Source: Actinomadura formosensis NBRC 14204 (GTDB lineage Bacteria; Actinomycetota; Actinomycetes; Streptosporangiales; Streptosporangiaceae). Taken from it: a stretch of DNA of 37,638 bases. Both the position numbers and the translations under genes were made by a program. The stretch covers positions 1 to 37,638 of the forward strand of contig NZ_BCQQ01000064.1 in assembly GCF_001552155.1 (NCBI RefSeq), given 5' to 3'. The notes beneath the pieces were generated by a model. It was not told where the DNA came from, did not search any database, and worked only from the letters and a program-made list of their open reading frames with translations. This document shows, one piece after another, positions 23,476 to 31,107 of the stretch; within the stretch, counting starts at the first letter, position 1; each line of letters opens with the position of its first letter.

Positions 23476-23916
23476 TCAGGCGTCCGGGCACAGGTGCAGC
23501 AACGCCCGGGCCGCCAGCCGGTAGCCGTACGCGCCCAGGCCGACCACGGCGCCGGACGCCAGCGGGGCGATCACCGACTCGTGGCGGAACCGTTCGCGGG
23601 CCCAGACGTTGCTGAGATGCACCTCGATCCACGGCGGTTCGTAGCTCGCCAGCGCGTCCCGCAGGCTCCAGCCGGCGATCATCAGCGCGCCGGGGTTGAC
23701 GATGGCGCCGACCGTGGTGTCGCGATGCTCGTGGACCGCGCCGACCAGCTCGCCCTCCCCGTCCCGCTGGATCGAGACGACCTCCCAGCCCCGGGCGCCG
23801 ACCTCCTCGGCGACCGCCTTCTCGATGTCGGCGAGCGTGCCGGTGCCATAGATCTCCGGCTCGCGGCGGCCCAGCGCACCCAGGTTGGGACCGTTCAGCA
23901 ACAGCACGACACTCAA
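23476..23916 (-). CDS. rifJ: Type II 3-dehydroquinase, amino-DHQ dehydratase
   Basis: This enzyme dehydrates aminoDHQ to aminoDHS in the AHBA pathway. The 146-residue type II dehydroquinase has LNGPNLGALGRREPEIYG (catalytic Arg and Tyr), NPGALMIAGWSLRDAL, EVHLSNVWARERFRHES with the catalytic His, and VVGLGAYGYRLA. Compared with the usual NPGAxTHTSVALRDAL loop, the THTSV residues are MIAGW, so the substrate-loop His is Ile. The start is TTG at 23916: GAGAGG lies six nt upstream, and the next candidate, GTG three codons in, is too far from it. It is the first gene after the minus-strand box promoter and lies away from the other AHBA genes, exactly as in the rif cluster. Confidence 0.94.
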   Translation of the reverse strand: MSVVLLLNGPNLGALGRREPEIYGTGTLADIEKAVAEEVGARGWEVVSIQRDGEGELVGAVHEHRDTTVGAIVNPGALMIAGWSLRDALASYEPPWIEVHLSNVWARERFRHESVIAPLASGAVVGLGAYGYRLAARALLHLCPDA

Positions 23917-24024
23917 AGGGCACCTCTCAGTCCGGCGCGGGGCCTGCCGCCGTCGTCTCGCCGCCCGGCGCCGCGGCGTGCGCGACCGCCGTCCGGCGGG
24001 CAGCGATCCGCGTGATCCGTTCGC

Positions 24025-24069
24025 AGGCTAGAAGAGGCGTGACCGGGCCGGTATCCCTCGACCTGATAG
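24025..24069 (-). promoter_or_regulatory. Regulatory box and promoter of the rifJ operon
   Basis: On the minus strand CTATC-N8-GGATA spans 24069-24052, then after 21 nt the -10 hexamer TAGCCT at 24030-24025. The N8 core AGGTCGAG is identical to that of the divergent box 43 bp to the right. Confidence 0.75.
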
Positions 24070-24112
24070 CTCCGGGCGGGCCTGGCGCGTACGGGGACAG
24101 GGACGCGAAGTC

Positions 24113-24157
24113 CTATCAGGTCGAGGGATGCCCGGCCGGGTGCCCCTTCCCTAAAGT
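24113..24157 (+). promoter_or_regulatory. Regulatory box and promoter of the 3-ketoreductase operon
   Basis: CTATC-N8-GGATG lies at 24113-24130, followed by CCCGGCCGG and, after 21 nt, the -10 hexamer TAAAGT at 24152-24157. The leader to the GTG at 24200 is about 35 nt. Confidence 0.75.
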
Positions 24158-24199
24158 GCCAAGAGGCAAGATCACCTTTCTCGACACGGAAGGGGCGAT

Positions 24200-25192
24200 G
24201 TGCCCGCACACGCCGCGACGAACGGCACGATCGGCATCGGCGTCCTCGGCTGCGCGGACATCGCCCGCCGCCGGATGCTGCCGGCCTTCCTGGCGGACCG
24301 GAACCTGCGGGTCGTCGCCGTGGCCAGCCGGACCGGGGAACGGGCGGCGAAGTTCGCCGCCGAGTTCGGCTGCGACGCCGTCGTGGGCTACCGGAATCTG
24401 CTGGACCGCGCCGACGTCGAGGCCGTCTACCTGCCGCTGCCGCCCGGCCTGCACGCCGAGTGGATCAGGCGGGCGCTCCAAACCGGCAGGCACGTACTGA
24501 CCGAGAAACCGGCCACCACGTCCGCCGAGGACACCGCGGAGATGATCGCGCTGGCCAGGGCCGGGAGGCTGGTGCTGATGGAGAACTTCATGTTCCTCCA
24601 CCACTCCCGCCACGACCGGGTCCGGCGGCTGCTGGCCGACGGGGAGGCGGGGCGGATCAGGGGCTTTCACAGCACGTTCACCATTCCCGCCCGGCCGGCC
24701 GGTGACATCCGGCTGTCGGCGGGCCTGGGCGGCGGCGCGCTGCTGGACAACGGCGCCTACCCGGTCCGGGCGGCGCAACTGCTGCTGGGAGAGGAACTTG
24801 AGGTGGCGGGTGCGCACCTGACGACCGACCCGCGGCACGGCGTCGACATCGGCGGTTCCGCGCTGCTCTACCGCTCCGACGGCGTCACCGCGCAGCTCAC
24901 GTTCGGCATGGACCACCACTACGTCAACGACTACCACGTACACGGCAGCGGCGGACGGCTCAGCGTCGACCGGGCGTTCACCCCGCCGGCCGACCTGGCG
25001 ACGGAGATCACCGTGGCGCGGCAGGGCCGGGTCGACCGCATGACGCTGCCCGCCGAGGACCAGTGCGCCAGGACCGTCGCCGCGTTCGCCGCCGCGATCC
25101 GGACGGGCGCCGGCCCGGACGTCCGGGCGATGCTGCGCCAGGCGATGCTGATCGACGAGATCCGGGAACACGCGAGGAGGTCGCGGGTATGA
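24200..25192 (+). CDS. NDP-hexose 3-ketoreductase (Gfo/Idh/MocA family)
   Basis: This 330-residue oxidoreductase reduces the C3 keto group after 2,3-dehydration (SpnN/KijD10 type). It has a Rossmann start GIGVLGCADIARRRMLP, the EKP motif in HVLTEKPATTS near residue 100, and ENFMFLHHSRHDRV, a segment characteristic of sugar 3-ketoreductases of this family. The GTG at 24200 follows GGAAGGGG by four nt; an ATG at 24198 is in the wrong frame. The stop overlaps the ATG of the 3-dehydrase gene, so the two consecutive steps are co-translated. The AHBA gene rifL is in the same superfamily but carries different motifs. Confidence 0.92.
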   Translation: MPAHAATNGTIGIGVLGCADIARRRMLPAFLADRNLRVVAVASRTGERAAKFAAEFGCDAVVGYRNLLDRADVEAVYLPLPPGLHAEWIRRALQTGRHVLTEKPATTSAEDTAEMIALARAGRLVLMENFMFLHHSRHDRVRRLLADGEAGRIRGFHSTFTIPARPAGDIRLSAGLGGGALLDNGAYPVRAAQLLLGEELEVAGAHLTTDPRHGVDIGGSALLYRSDGVTAQLTFGMDHHYVNDYHVHGSGGRLSVDRAFTPPADLATEITVARQGRVDRMTLPAEDQCARTVAAFAAAIRTGAGPDVRAMLRQAMLIDEIREHARRSRV

Positions 25193-26493
25193 CGGAGAGC
25201 AAGGCGTTTCTCCTGGAACTCGTGCGCAAATACCATCGGGAGAACGCGCCTGGGGAGTTCGTGCCCGGGACCACGCCGGTGCAGGTCTCCGGGGCCACAC
25301 TGGACGAGGAGGACCGCGTCGCCCTGGTCGAGGCGGCCCTGGACATGCGGATCGCCTCCGGCGTCAGCGCACGGAGGTTCGAGCGCGAGTTCGCGCGCAC
25401 GCTGGGGCTGCGCAAGGCGCACATGACCAACTCCGGCTCGTCGGCGAACCTGCTCGCGCTGTCCGCGCTGACCTCGCCGACGCTGGAGGACCGCCGGCTG
25501 GTCCCCGGCGACGAGGTGGTCACCGTGGCGGCGGGGTGGCCGACCACGGTGAACCCGATCATCCAGAACGGACTCGTGCCGGTGTTCGTCGACGTCGAAC
25601 TGGGCACCTACAACCCGACGCCGGAGCGTATCGAGGCCGCCATCGGCCCGCGCACGAAGGCGATCATGGTTGCGCACACCCTGGGCAACCCGTACGCCGT
25701 GGCCGAGATCGCCGAGATCGCCGACCGGCACGAACTGTTCCTGATCGAGGACAACTGCGACGCGGTCGGCTCCACCTACCGTGGACGGCTGACGGGGACG
25801 TTCGGTGACCTTTCCACGGTCAGCTTCTACCCGGCACACCACCTCACCACCGGCGAGGGCGGCTGTGTGCTGACGTCCAACCTGGCGCTCGCCCGGATCG
25901 TGGAGCAGTTGCGCGACTGGGGCCGGGACTGCTGGTGCGAGCCGGGCGAGGACAACACCTGCCGCAAGCGGTTCGAGCAGCAGATGGGAACGCTGCCGTA
26001 CGGCTACGACCACAAGTACATCTTCTCGCACGTGGGGTACAACCTGAAGGCGACCGACGTGCAGGCCGCGCTCGGGCTCACCCAGCTGGCCAAGCTGGAG
26101 GACTTCGGCGCCGCCCGGCGCCGCAACTGGCGGCGGCTGCGCGACGGCCTCGCGGACGTGCCCGGCCTGCTGCCGCCCGACCCGACGCCGGACTCCGACC
26201 CGAGCTGGTTCGGCTTCATCATCACGGTGCTGCCGGACGCCTCGTTCACCCGGGCCGGGCTGGAGAGCTTCCTCGGGTCACGCCGGATCGGCACCCGGCG
26301 GCTCTTCGCCGGCAACCTCACCCGGCACCCCGCGTACGAGGACCGGCCGTTCCGCGTGTCCGGCGAGCTGACCAACTCCGACCTGATCACCGAGCGGACC
26401 TTCTGGGTGGGGGTGTACCCGGGGCTGACCACGCCGATGATCGACTACGTGATCGAGTCCATCCAGGAGTACGTGCGGGCGGCCGGGAGCTGA
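25189..26493 (+). CDS. NDP-4-keto-6-deoxyhexose 3-dehydrase (E1/SpnQ type, PMP and [2Fe-2S])
   Basis: This 434-residue enzyme removes the C3 hydroxyl. It has the DegT aminotransferase fold, but where transaminases carry the PLP lysine it has His (FYPAHHLTTGEGG, residues 217-218), the hallmark of PMP-dependent dehydrases. Cysteines 190, 248, 250 and 258 give exactly the C-x57-C-x1-C-x7-C pattern of the [2Fe-2S] site of CDP-glucose 3-dehydrase E1 and SpnQ. It therefore needs an external reductase or ferredoxin, none of which is in this operon. With the upstream 3-ketoreductase it predicts a 2,3,6-trideoxy-4-keto sugar. ATG 25189 overlaps the preceding stop. Confidence 0.95.
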   Translation: MTESKAFLLELVRKYHRENAPGEFVPGTTPVQVSGATLDEEDRVALVEAALDMRIASGVSARRFEREFARTLGLRKAHMTNSGSSANLLALSALTSPTLEDRRLVPGDEVVTVAAGWPTTVNPIIQNGLVPVFVDVELGTYNPTPERIEAAIGPRTKAIMVAHTLGNPYAVAEIAEIADRHELFLIEDNCDAVGSTYRGRLTGTFGDLSTVSFYPAHHLTTGEGGCVLTSNLALARIVEQLRDWGRDCWCEPGEDNTCRKRFEQQMGTLPYGYDHKYIFSHVGYNLKATDVQAALGLTQLAKLEDFGAARRRNWRRLRDGLADVPGLLPPDPTPDSDPSWFGFIITVLPDASFTRAGLESFLGSRRIGTRRLFAGNLTRHPAYEDRPFRVSGELTNSDLITERTFWVGVYPGLTTPMIDYVIESIQEYVRAAGS

Positions 26494-26504
26494 CGGCCGC
26501 CCGC
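26475..26504. terminator. Hairpin across the stop of the 3-dehydrase gene
   Basis: GCGGGCGGCCG at 26475-26485 pairs with 26494-26504 (11 bp, 8-nt loop) and spans the TGA stop. The genes here converge, so a terminator is expected. There is no T run. A 12-nt direct repeat GCACCGGGCCTA (26582-26593 and 26596-26607) lies further along the same gap. Confidence 0.5.
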
Positions 26505-26634
26505 GCGAACCATCCGAGCGGGACTTCGGACCTCACGGGAGCGGCACCGAGTGGAGCACGGTCGCCGGCCCGGTTCCGCAGGCACCGGGCCTAATGCACC
26601 GGGCCTACGGCCGCGGCGGGCACCCCTGGCCCGG

Positions 26635-27951
26635 TCAGTTCACGTGCTCGCCGAGCCGGACCAGCGACGCGCGCAGCGCCTCGCCGAGAAAGTCCAGTTC
26701 GGTGTCCGTGGCGTTCAGCGGCGGCGCCACCAGCAGCCCCTCACCGCTGCCGTCGGGATGCCAGCCGACGAACGGGTACAGCAGCAGGCCGTTGCTCCTG
26801 GTGATCTCCAGGGCGTCGCGGATGGTGCCGGGGGCCAGCTCGATGCCGTAGAAGTAGCCGATGCCGCGCACATCCCGGACCGCCGGCAGCTCCCGGGCCG
26901 ACTCCGCCACGAGCCGGCCCACGGCCGCGCCGCGCACCTCGCCGCGGTCGAGGGCACCGAACTCGTCCAGCACCGACAGCACCGCGAGCCCGACCCGCGC
27001 CTGCAGCGGGGTCGCCGACATCGTCCCCATGAGGGGCAGCCATCGGCCGCTCGACAGGATGTCCTCGGCCAGGTCCGGCGCGATCACCGTGGCGGCGAGG
27101 GGGAGGTACCCCGCGCCGAGCCCCTTCGCGAGCGTCACGATGTGCGCTTCCGCGCCCGGCGTGTGGTGCGAGCCCAGCGGGAGCCCGGTGCGGCCCAGCC
27201 CGGTGAGCACCTCGTCGTGGATGACGTAGACGCCGTACTCGTCGCAGATCTCGCGGACCGCCCGCAGATATCCGGCCGGCGGCACGTAGCCGCCTCCGGT
27301 CGTGCCGTTGACGGTCTCCACCAGCACCGCGGCGACGCTCTCCGGACCGGCTTCGACGATGGCCTCGCGCACGACCTGCGCGCATTCGGGCCGGCAGGCG
27401 GGGAAGGGGCAGCCGAGATGCTGGCCGGGGTAGGGCGGGTCGAAGGCGGGGCCGATGCCGAAGCCGTCGTCCTCGTGCGGACGCCGGGAGCGGTGGCCGG
27501 ACAGCGCGAGCACGAACGCGCTGTTGCCGTGGTAGCCGAGCGACGCCGTCAGCACCTTGTGGCGGCCCATCTCGCCCCGGGACCGCTGCGCCAGCCGCGC
27601 CAGCGTGATGGCGGCCTCCACGGCCGACGTGCCGGTGGGGGTGAACATGACCCGGTCGTCCGGCCTGTGCACGGCCCTCGCCGTGGCGGAGGCCAGCTGC
27701 TCCATGTGGGTGGCCGCCAGCGATCCGGCGCTGGCGTACGTGCAGATCCCCGCCTGGTCCCTCAGCGCCTCGACCACCACGGGATGGGCGTGGCCGATGT
27801 TCACGTTGATGATCCCGCTGGACGCGTCGAGATAGCGCCGCCCGTCGGAGGAGTACACCCAGGATCCGCTGGCATGGCTGTAGGGGACCGGTGGAATCTG
27901 CAACCGCGCGGCCAGCAGGTGCGACGTCCCCGCAGCCTCAATCTTGGTCAC
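26635..27951 (-). CDS. Class III aminotransferase, candidate sugar C4 aminotransferase
   Basis: The 438-residue PLP enzyme belongs to class III (GABA/ornithine type): VMFTPTGTSAVEAAITLAR, VYVIHDEVLTGLGRTG with the PLP Asp, and the lysine in VTLAKGLGAGYLPLAA. Known C4 aminotransferases of deoxysugars are mostly of the DegT class, so this type is unusual. It corresponds by position to rif Orf8, next to the glycosyltransferase and opposite the 3-dehydrase, and it is the only spare aminotransferase in the window (rifK being committed to AHBA), so it probably aminates the 4-keto-2,3,6-trideoxy sugar. GTG 27951 has AGGGGA nine nt upstream; the gene follows the glycosyltransferase gene by 38 nt. Confidence 0.9.
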   Translation of the reverse strand: MTKIEAAGTSHLLAARLQIPPVPYSHASGSWVYSSDGRRYLDASSGIINVNIGHAHPVVVEALRDQAGICTYASAGSLAATHMEQLASATARAVHRPDDRVMFTPTGTSAVEAAITLARLAQRSRGEMGRHKVLTASLGYHGNSAFVLALSGHRSRRPHEDDGFGIGPAFDPPYPGQHLGCPFPACRPECAQVVREAIVEAGPESVAAVLVETVNGTTGGGYVPPAGYLRAVREICDEYGVYVIHDEVLTGLGRTGLPLGSHHTPGAEAHIVTLAKGLGAGYLPLAATVIAPDLAEDILSSGRWLPLMGTMSATPLQARVGLAVLSVLDEFGALDRGEVRGAAVGRLVAESARELPAVRDVRGIGYFYGIELAPGTIRDALEITRSNGLLLYPFVGWHPDGSGEGLLVAPPLNATDTELDFLGEALRASLVRLGEHVN

Positions 27952-27989
27952 GATGGAAGTCCCCTCCCGGCTCCCGGCGGACGGACGGC

Positions 27990-29153
27990 TCAGTCACGGC
28001 GTCCCGCGGACGCTCCGCAGACCAGCCGCTCGACGCGGCGGGCCACCTCCGACGGCAGCGGCTGGGCGGCGATCTCCCCCGCCAGCCCGGCCGCCGCCTC
28101 GGCGTACCCCGGATCGGAAATGATCTTCTGGCAGGTCTTCGCGACGGCCTCGCTCGTGGCCTCCTGCGGGGAGAGCGCGAGCGCCGCGCCGGACTCGACG
28201 AGGCGGCGGGCCATCTCGTTCACCCGGTGCATCGCGGGGTCGGGGATCAGGATCTGGGGCACCCCGAAGCTCAGCGCCGTCATCATGGTGCTGCCGCCGG
28301 TCTGGTGGACGAGGACATCGCAGGTGGGCGCGAGGACGTCCAGGGGAATCCAGCCCGCCCGGACGTCCTTCAGCCGTTCGCGCAGGGCGGGGGCGGCGTC
28401 CTCCGTCACCGGCACCACCACTTCCGCGTCCAGGGCCGTGATGTTCTCGACGAGGCCCTGCAGGAAGTCGTACTGGTTGTAGTTCGCCACGCCGGTCCCG
28501 ATGGTCACGCCGATCCGCGTGCCCGCGCCCCGCGTGTACATCCACGGCTCCAGGCGGCACTGCGAGTTGCCCGGGATCCACCGCATCATCTGGGCGGGGG
28601 CGGCGCCCTGCGGCCGCAGGCTCGGCGGCGTGATGTCGATCAGCATGTCGGGGTCGGGGATGCGGTCCAGGCCCAGCTCCGTCAGCTGCTCGCGCAGGTC
28701 GTCCGTCGCCCCGAGGTCCATCAGGTGAGGATCGTGGATGTCCCACGCGTGACGCACGTAGGGGATGCCGAGGCGGGTGGCCAGCAGCGGGGCGGCGTAG
28801 GAGGCCATGCCGCCGATGACGACGTCGGGGCGCCAGTCCTCGGCGAACGCCAGCAGGGCGTCGAGGGTCGCGGCCTCCAGCCGCGCGTACCATCCGCCCG
28901 ACATGCGCTCGCGCTCGACCGGATCCGTCGGCACGTGCACCGGCTTGCCGCCGGCCGCGAGGATCTGCTGCAGGGACACGTCCGGGTCCGTGACCCGCAC
29001 GGCGGGAAGCCCGACGTCCACGATGGTCTGGATCATCTCCTCGTTCGAGGCGGTCACCATGACCTGGTGCCCCGCGTTGCGCAGGGCCGTGGCGAGCGGG
29101 ACGTGGCTGAAAATCGTGGACGGGGCGACTCCGGCGAGAACGAGAGCCTTCAA
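27990..29153 (-). CDS. Glycosyltransferase, GT1 family (GT-B fold)
   Basis: This 387-residue natural-product glycosyltransferase should attach the deoxyaminosugar to the ansamycin. It begins MKALVLAGVAPSTIFSHVPL and has the C-terminal nucleotide-sugar site (VLVHQTGGSTMMTALSFGVP, then LIPDPAMHRVNEMARRL), as in macrolide and anthracycline GTs. The start is TTG at 29153, with AGGAG six nt upstream. It corresponds to rif Orf7, which has no known use in rifamycin because that product carries no sugar. No P450-like helper protein (DesVIII type) is present. It is the first gene of the minus-strand pair behind the box at 29297-29280. Confidence 0.92.
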   Translation of the reverse strand: MKALVLAGVAPSTIFSHVPLATALRNAGHQVMVTASNEEMIQTIVDVGLPAVRVTDPDVSLQQILAAGGKPVHVPTDPVERERMSGGWYARLEAATLDALLAFAEDWRPDVVIGGMASYAAPLLATRLGIPYVRHAWDIHDPHLMDLGATDDLREQLTELGLDRIPDPDMLIDITPPSLRPQGAAPAQMMRWIPGNSQCRLEPWMYTRGAGTRIGVTIGTGVANYNQYDFLQGLVENITALDAEVVVPVTEDAAPALRERLKDVRAGWIPLDVLAPTCDVLVHQTGGSTMMTALSFGVPQILIPDPAMHRVNEMARRLVESGAALALSPQEATSEAVAKTCQKIISDPGYAEAAAGLAGEIAAQPLPSEVARRVERLVCGASAGRRD

Positions 29154-29252
29154 GGAGTTCTCCTAGCGGTGGTTCGGCGGGATGGCGGGACCTCATTCGA
29201 GTTCGAAAAAGTGCGGCCCCGAGGCGGCTCGAATGAGGTCGTAAGTGTGATC

Positions 29253-29297
29253 AGACTCGCCCACACCGCCCGCCGGGGCCATCACCAACGTAGGTAG
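29253..29297 (-). promoter_or_regulatory. Probable regulatory box and promoter of the glycosyltransferase operon
   Basis: On the minus strand CTACC-N8-TGATG spans 29297-29280, a one-base variant of the consensus. A weak -10 candidate GAGTCT lies at 29258-29253 after 21 nt. The glycosyltransferase start is about 100 nt downstream. Confidence 0.5.
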
Positions 29298-29373
29298 TCC
29301 CACCCGGCCGCCGGGAATGGCCCGGCGGGTTGCCGACGCCGTCGTGGCCGCAGATGTCAGGGGCCGAGATGAC

Positions 29374-29418
29374 CTATCAGATCGAAGGATGCCCGACCGG
29401 TTCCGCCGGTCCTAGGCT
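29374..29418 (+). promoter_or_regulatory. Regulatory box and promoter of the thioesterase gene
   Basis: CTATC-N8-GGATG lies at 29374-29391, followed by CCCGACCGG and after 21 nt the -10 hexamer TAGGCT at 29413-29418. The leader to the thioesterase start is about 105 nt. Confidence 0.75.
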
Positions 29419-29530
29419 GACGGGGGACCGTGCAAGTCGCCGGATCGGCACGGTGCCGCCGTCGACCGCCGGCCGATCCGCGATGGGGCGGCAGCGTGCC
29501 CAGGGTGATTTCTGAAGGGAATTTCTGACT

Positions 29531-30316
29531 GTGCCTCGATCAGCGGAGCAGTTCGAAAAATGGGTCCGCCGATTTCACCCGGCGCCGGACGGCGGAGTCC
29601 GCCTCGTGTGCCTGCCCCACGCCGGCGGGTCGGCGAGTTTCTTCTTCCCGGTGTCCAGGGCGCTCGCGCCCGCCGTGGAGGTGCTGGCGGTTCAGTACCC
29701 GGGGCGGCAGGACCGGCGCCACGAGCCGAACATCGCCGACCTCTCCGACCTGGCCGACCAGATCTTCGCGGCGATAAGCCATCTCGACGATCGCCCCATG
29801 GCGTTGCTGGGGCACAGCATGGGAGCCGTTCTCGCCTACGAGGTCGCGCTGCGCATGCAGGACGCCGGCCTCCCCCCGCCTGTGCGGCTCTTCGCCTCCG
29901 GCCGGCGTGCCCCGTCCCGCCACCGTCCCAGCGGGCTCCACCAGCAGCCGGACGCGCGGATCGTGGCCGAGCTCCGGAGGCTGAGCGGCACCGACGCGGC
30001 CATGCTGGCCGACCCGGAGATACTGGAAATGATCATCCCGGCGGTCCGCGCCGACTACCGCGCCGTCGAGACCTACCGGTACGAACCCGGCCGCCGGCTG
30101 GACTGCCCGGTGACGGTGCTCACCGGCGACGGCGACCCCCAGGTCTCGGTCGACGAAGCAGCGGCCTGGAAGGAACACACCACCGGACCGACGGAGCTCC
30201 AGGTGTTCCAGGGAGGCCACTTCTTCCTCGTGGACCATAGCGAACGCGTGATCGGAATCGTGGCGGAGAGGCTGGACCATCAGGGCGCGGGCGAGCCTCA
30301 CGGGGCCGCGATCTGA
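29531..30316 (+). CDS. rifR: Type II thioesterase (editing)
   Basis: The 261-residue alpha/beta hydrolase is a stand-alone type II thioesterase that clears mis-loaded or decarboxylated acyl groups from PKS carrier domains. It contains VCLPHAGGSASFFFP, the nucleophile elbow GHSMGAVLAYE (Ser about 97), an acid region GDGDPQVS and GGHFFLVDH with the catalytic His. It matches RifR in the rif cluster, where it lies beside the glycosyltransferase gene. The GTG at 29531 has GAAGGGA ten nt upstream. It is monocistronic apart from a 51-codon remnant that follows. Confidence 0.94.
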   Translation: MPRSAEQFEKWVRRFHPAPDGGVRLVCLPHAGGSASFFFPVSRALAPAVEVLAVQYPGRQDRRHEPNIADLSDLADQIFAAISHLDDRPMALLGHSMGAVLAYEVALRMQDAGLPPPVRLFASGRRAPSRHRPSGLHQQPDARIVAELRRLSGTDAAMLADPEILEMIIPAVRADYRAVETYRYEPGRRLDCPVTVLTGDGDPQVSVDEAAAWKEHTTGPTELQVFQGGHFFLVDHSERVIGIVAERLDHQGAGEPHGAAI

Positions 30317-30385
30317 GGCGGTGCGAGCCGGGCTTCGAGCCCTGAGCGGGCGCGGACTCGCGGCGTGCGCTGAAGGGAGCGCGGA

Positions 30386-30541
30386 ATGCCCGGGACGGGC
30401 CGCGGCGGCGGACGGCTGCTCGCCATCAGCGACCTCCACATCGGCTACCCCGAGAACCGGGCCCTGGTGGAACGCATGGTGCCCGGCTCGGGCGACGACT
30501 GGCTGCCGGCGGCCACGACCGCGACCGTTCCGTGCGCCTGA
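30386..30541 (+). pseudogene. Truncated metallophosphoesterase remnant (51 codons)
   Basis: The frame reads through GRLLAISDLHIGYPENRALV and ends soon after GDDWLPAATT. SDLHIG is the first metal-binding motif (DxH) of calcineurin-type phosphoesterases, but the later GD, GNH and GHTH motifs are missing, so a whole enzyme is not encoded. A good ribosome site GAAGGGAG lies six nt ahead of the ATG, so the stump may still be translated. In other actinomycetes a gene of this type often sits next to a phosphopantetheinyl transferase gene; none is seen here. It looks like the left end of a deleted gene. Confidence 0.7.
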
Positions 30542-31107
30542 CCCGGTTAAAGCCGCCGGGATGCGACCGATCAGCCATCAGTTCTGAGAATGGCGTCACA
30601 AACGGAATTGGAGAAGGAGGTGAGCCCTGGGGTGCTCACCCATGATCCGGCGCCGGCAGAGGGAAGAATCTCGGAACGAGAGACATCTCCGGAGTGCGCG
30701 GTGGTGCCGCGACATCCCTCGCTCTGGTAGGGCCGTGCCCGGCGGCCGAGTGAGACTACTTAAGTTGGTTATGGCCCCGGTGGGCGGTGTGGGCGAGTCT
30801 GATCACGCTTGGGACACATAGGGGGAGATGTGCAGCGAGCCCGCGGACTTCGCAGGCGGCACCGCCGGGAGTTGGAGATCATCACCAGTGTTACCTGAAC
30901 GAAATTCGCATCAAGCGGCGGGCCGGCCGAGCCGGTGACGACCGAGCGCGGCGTCCGGGATCCCGCCGGAACGAGAACGCAGGCCGCGCCACCAGGCCGG
31001 AAGCCTGCGAACCCCGATCATGATCTTGATAGAGGGCTCGGATCACTGCGGCCCGATGCGGAGGTCGAGGCGTTGCTGGAGGAGCATACTTCGATGAACG
31101 GCCGACC
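30542..31107. other. Intergenic stretch between the remnant and rmlA
   Basis: This 566-nt stretch holds a full-strength Shine-Dalgarno AAGGAGGTGA (30614-30623) inside a 7-bp hairpin (30619-30625 with 30634-30640), one regulatory box, and a weak ORF coupled to rmlA. Short frames after the Shine-Dalgarno (GTG 30620, 36 codons; ATG 30642, Arg-rich) show no recognisable product. Confidence 0.5.
30713..30757 (+). promoter_or_regulatory. Regulatory box, probably of the rmlA-rmlB unit
   Basis: CATCC-N8-GGTAG lies at 30713-30730; read on the minus strand this is CTACC-N8-GGATG, the exact consensus. No gene or -10 element fits on the minus strand, but the box is nearly palindromic and on the plus strand GAGACT at 30752-30757 follows after 21 nt. 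It would give a leader of about 340 nt for rmlA. Direction is therefore uncertain. Confidence 0.5.

Noticed and set aside
30620..30730. 36-codon ORF starting GTG inside the Shine-Dalgarno hairpin, possible peptide precursor
   Set aside because: The start overlaps its own ribosome site, no precursor-peptide features or maturation enzymes are near, and its end coincides with a regulatory box.
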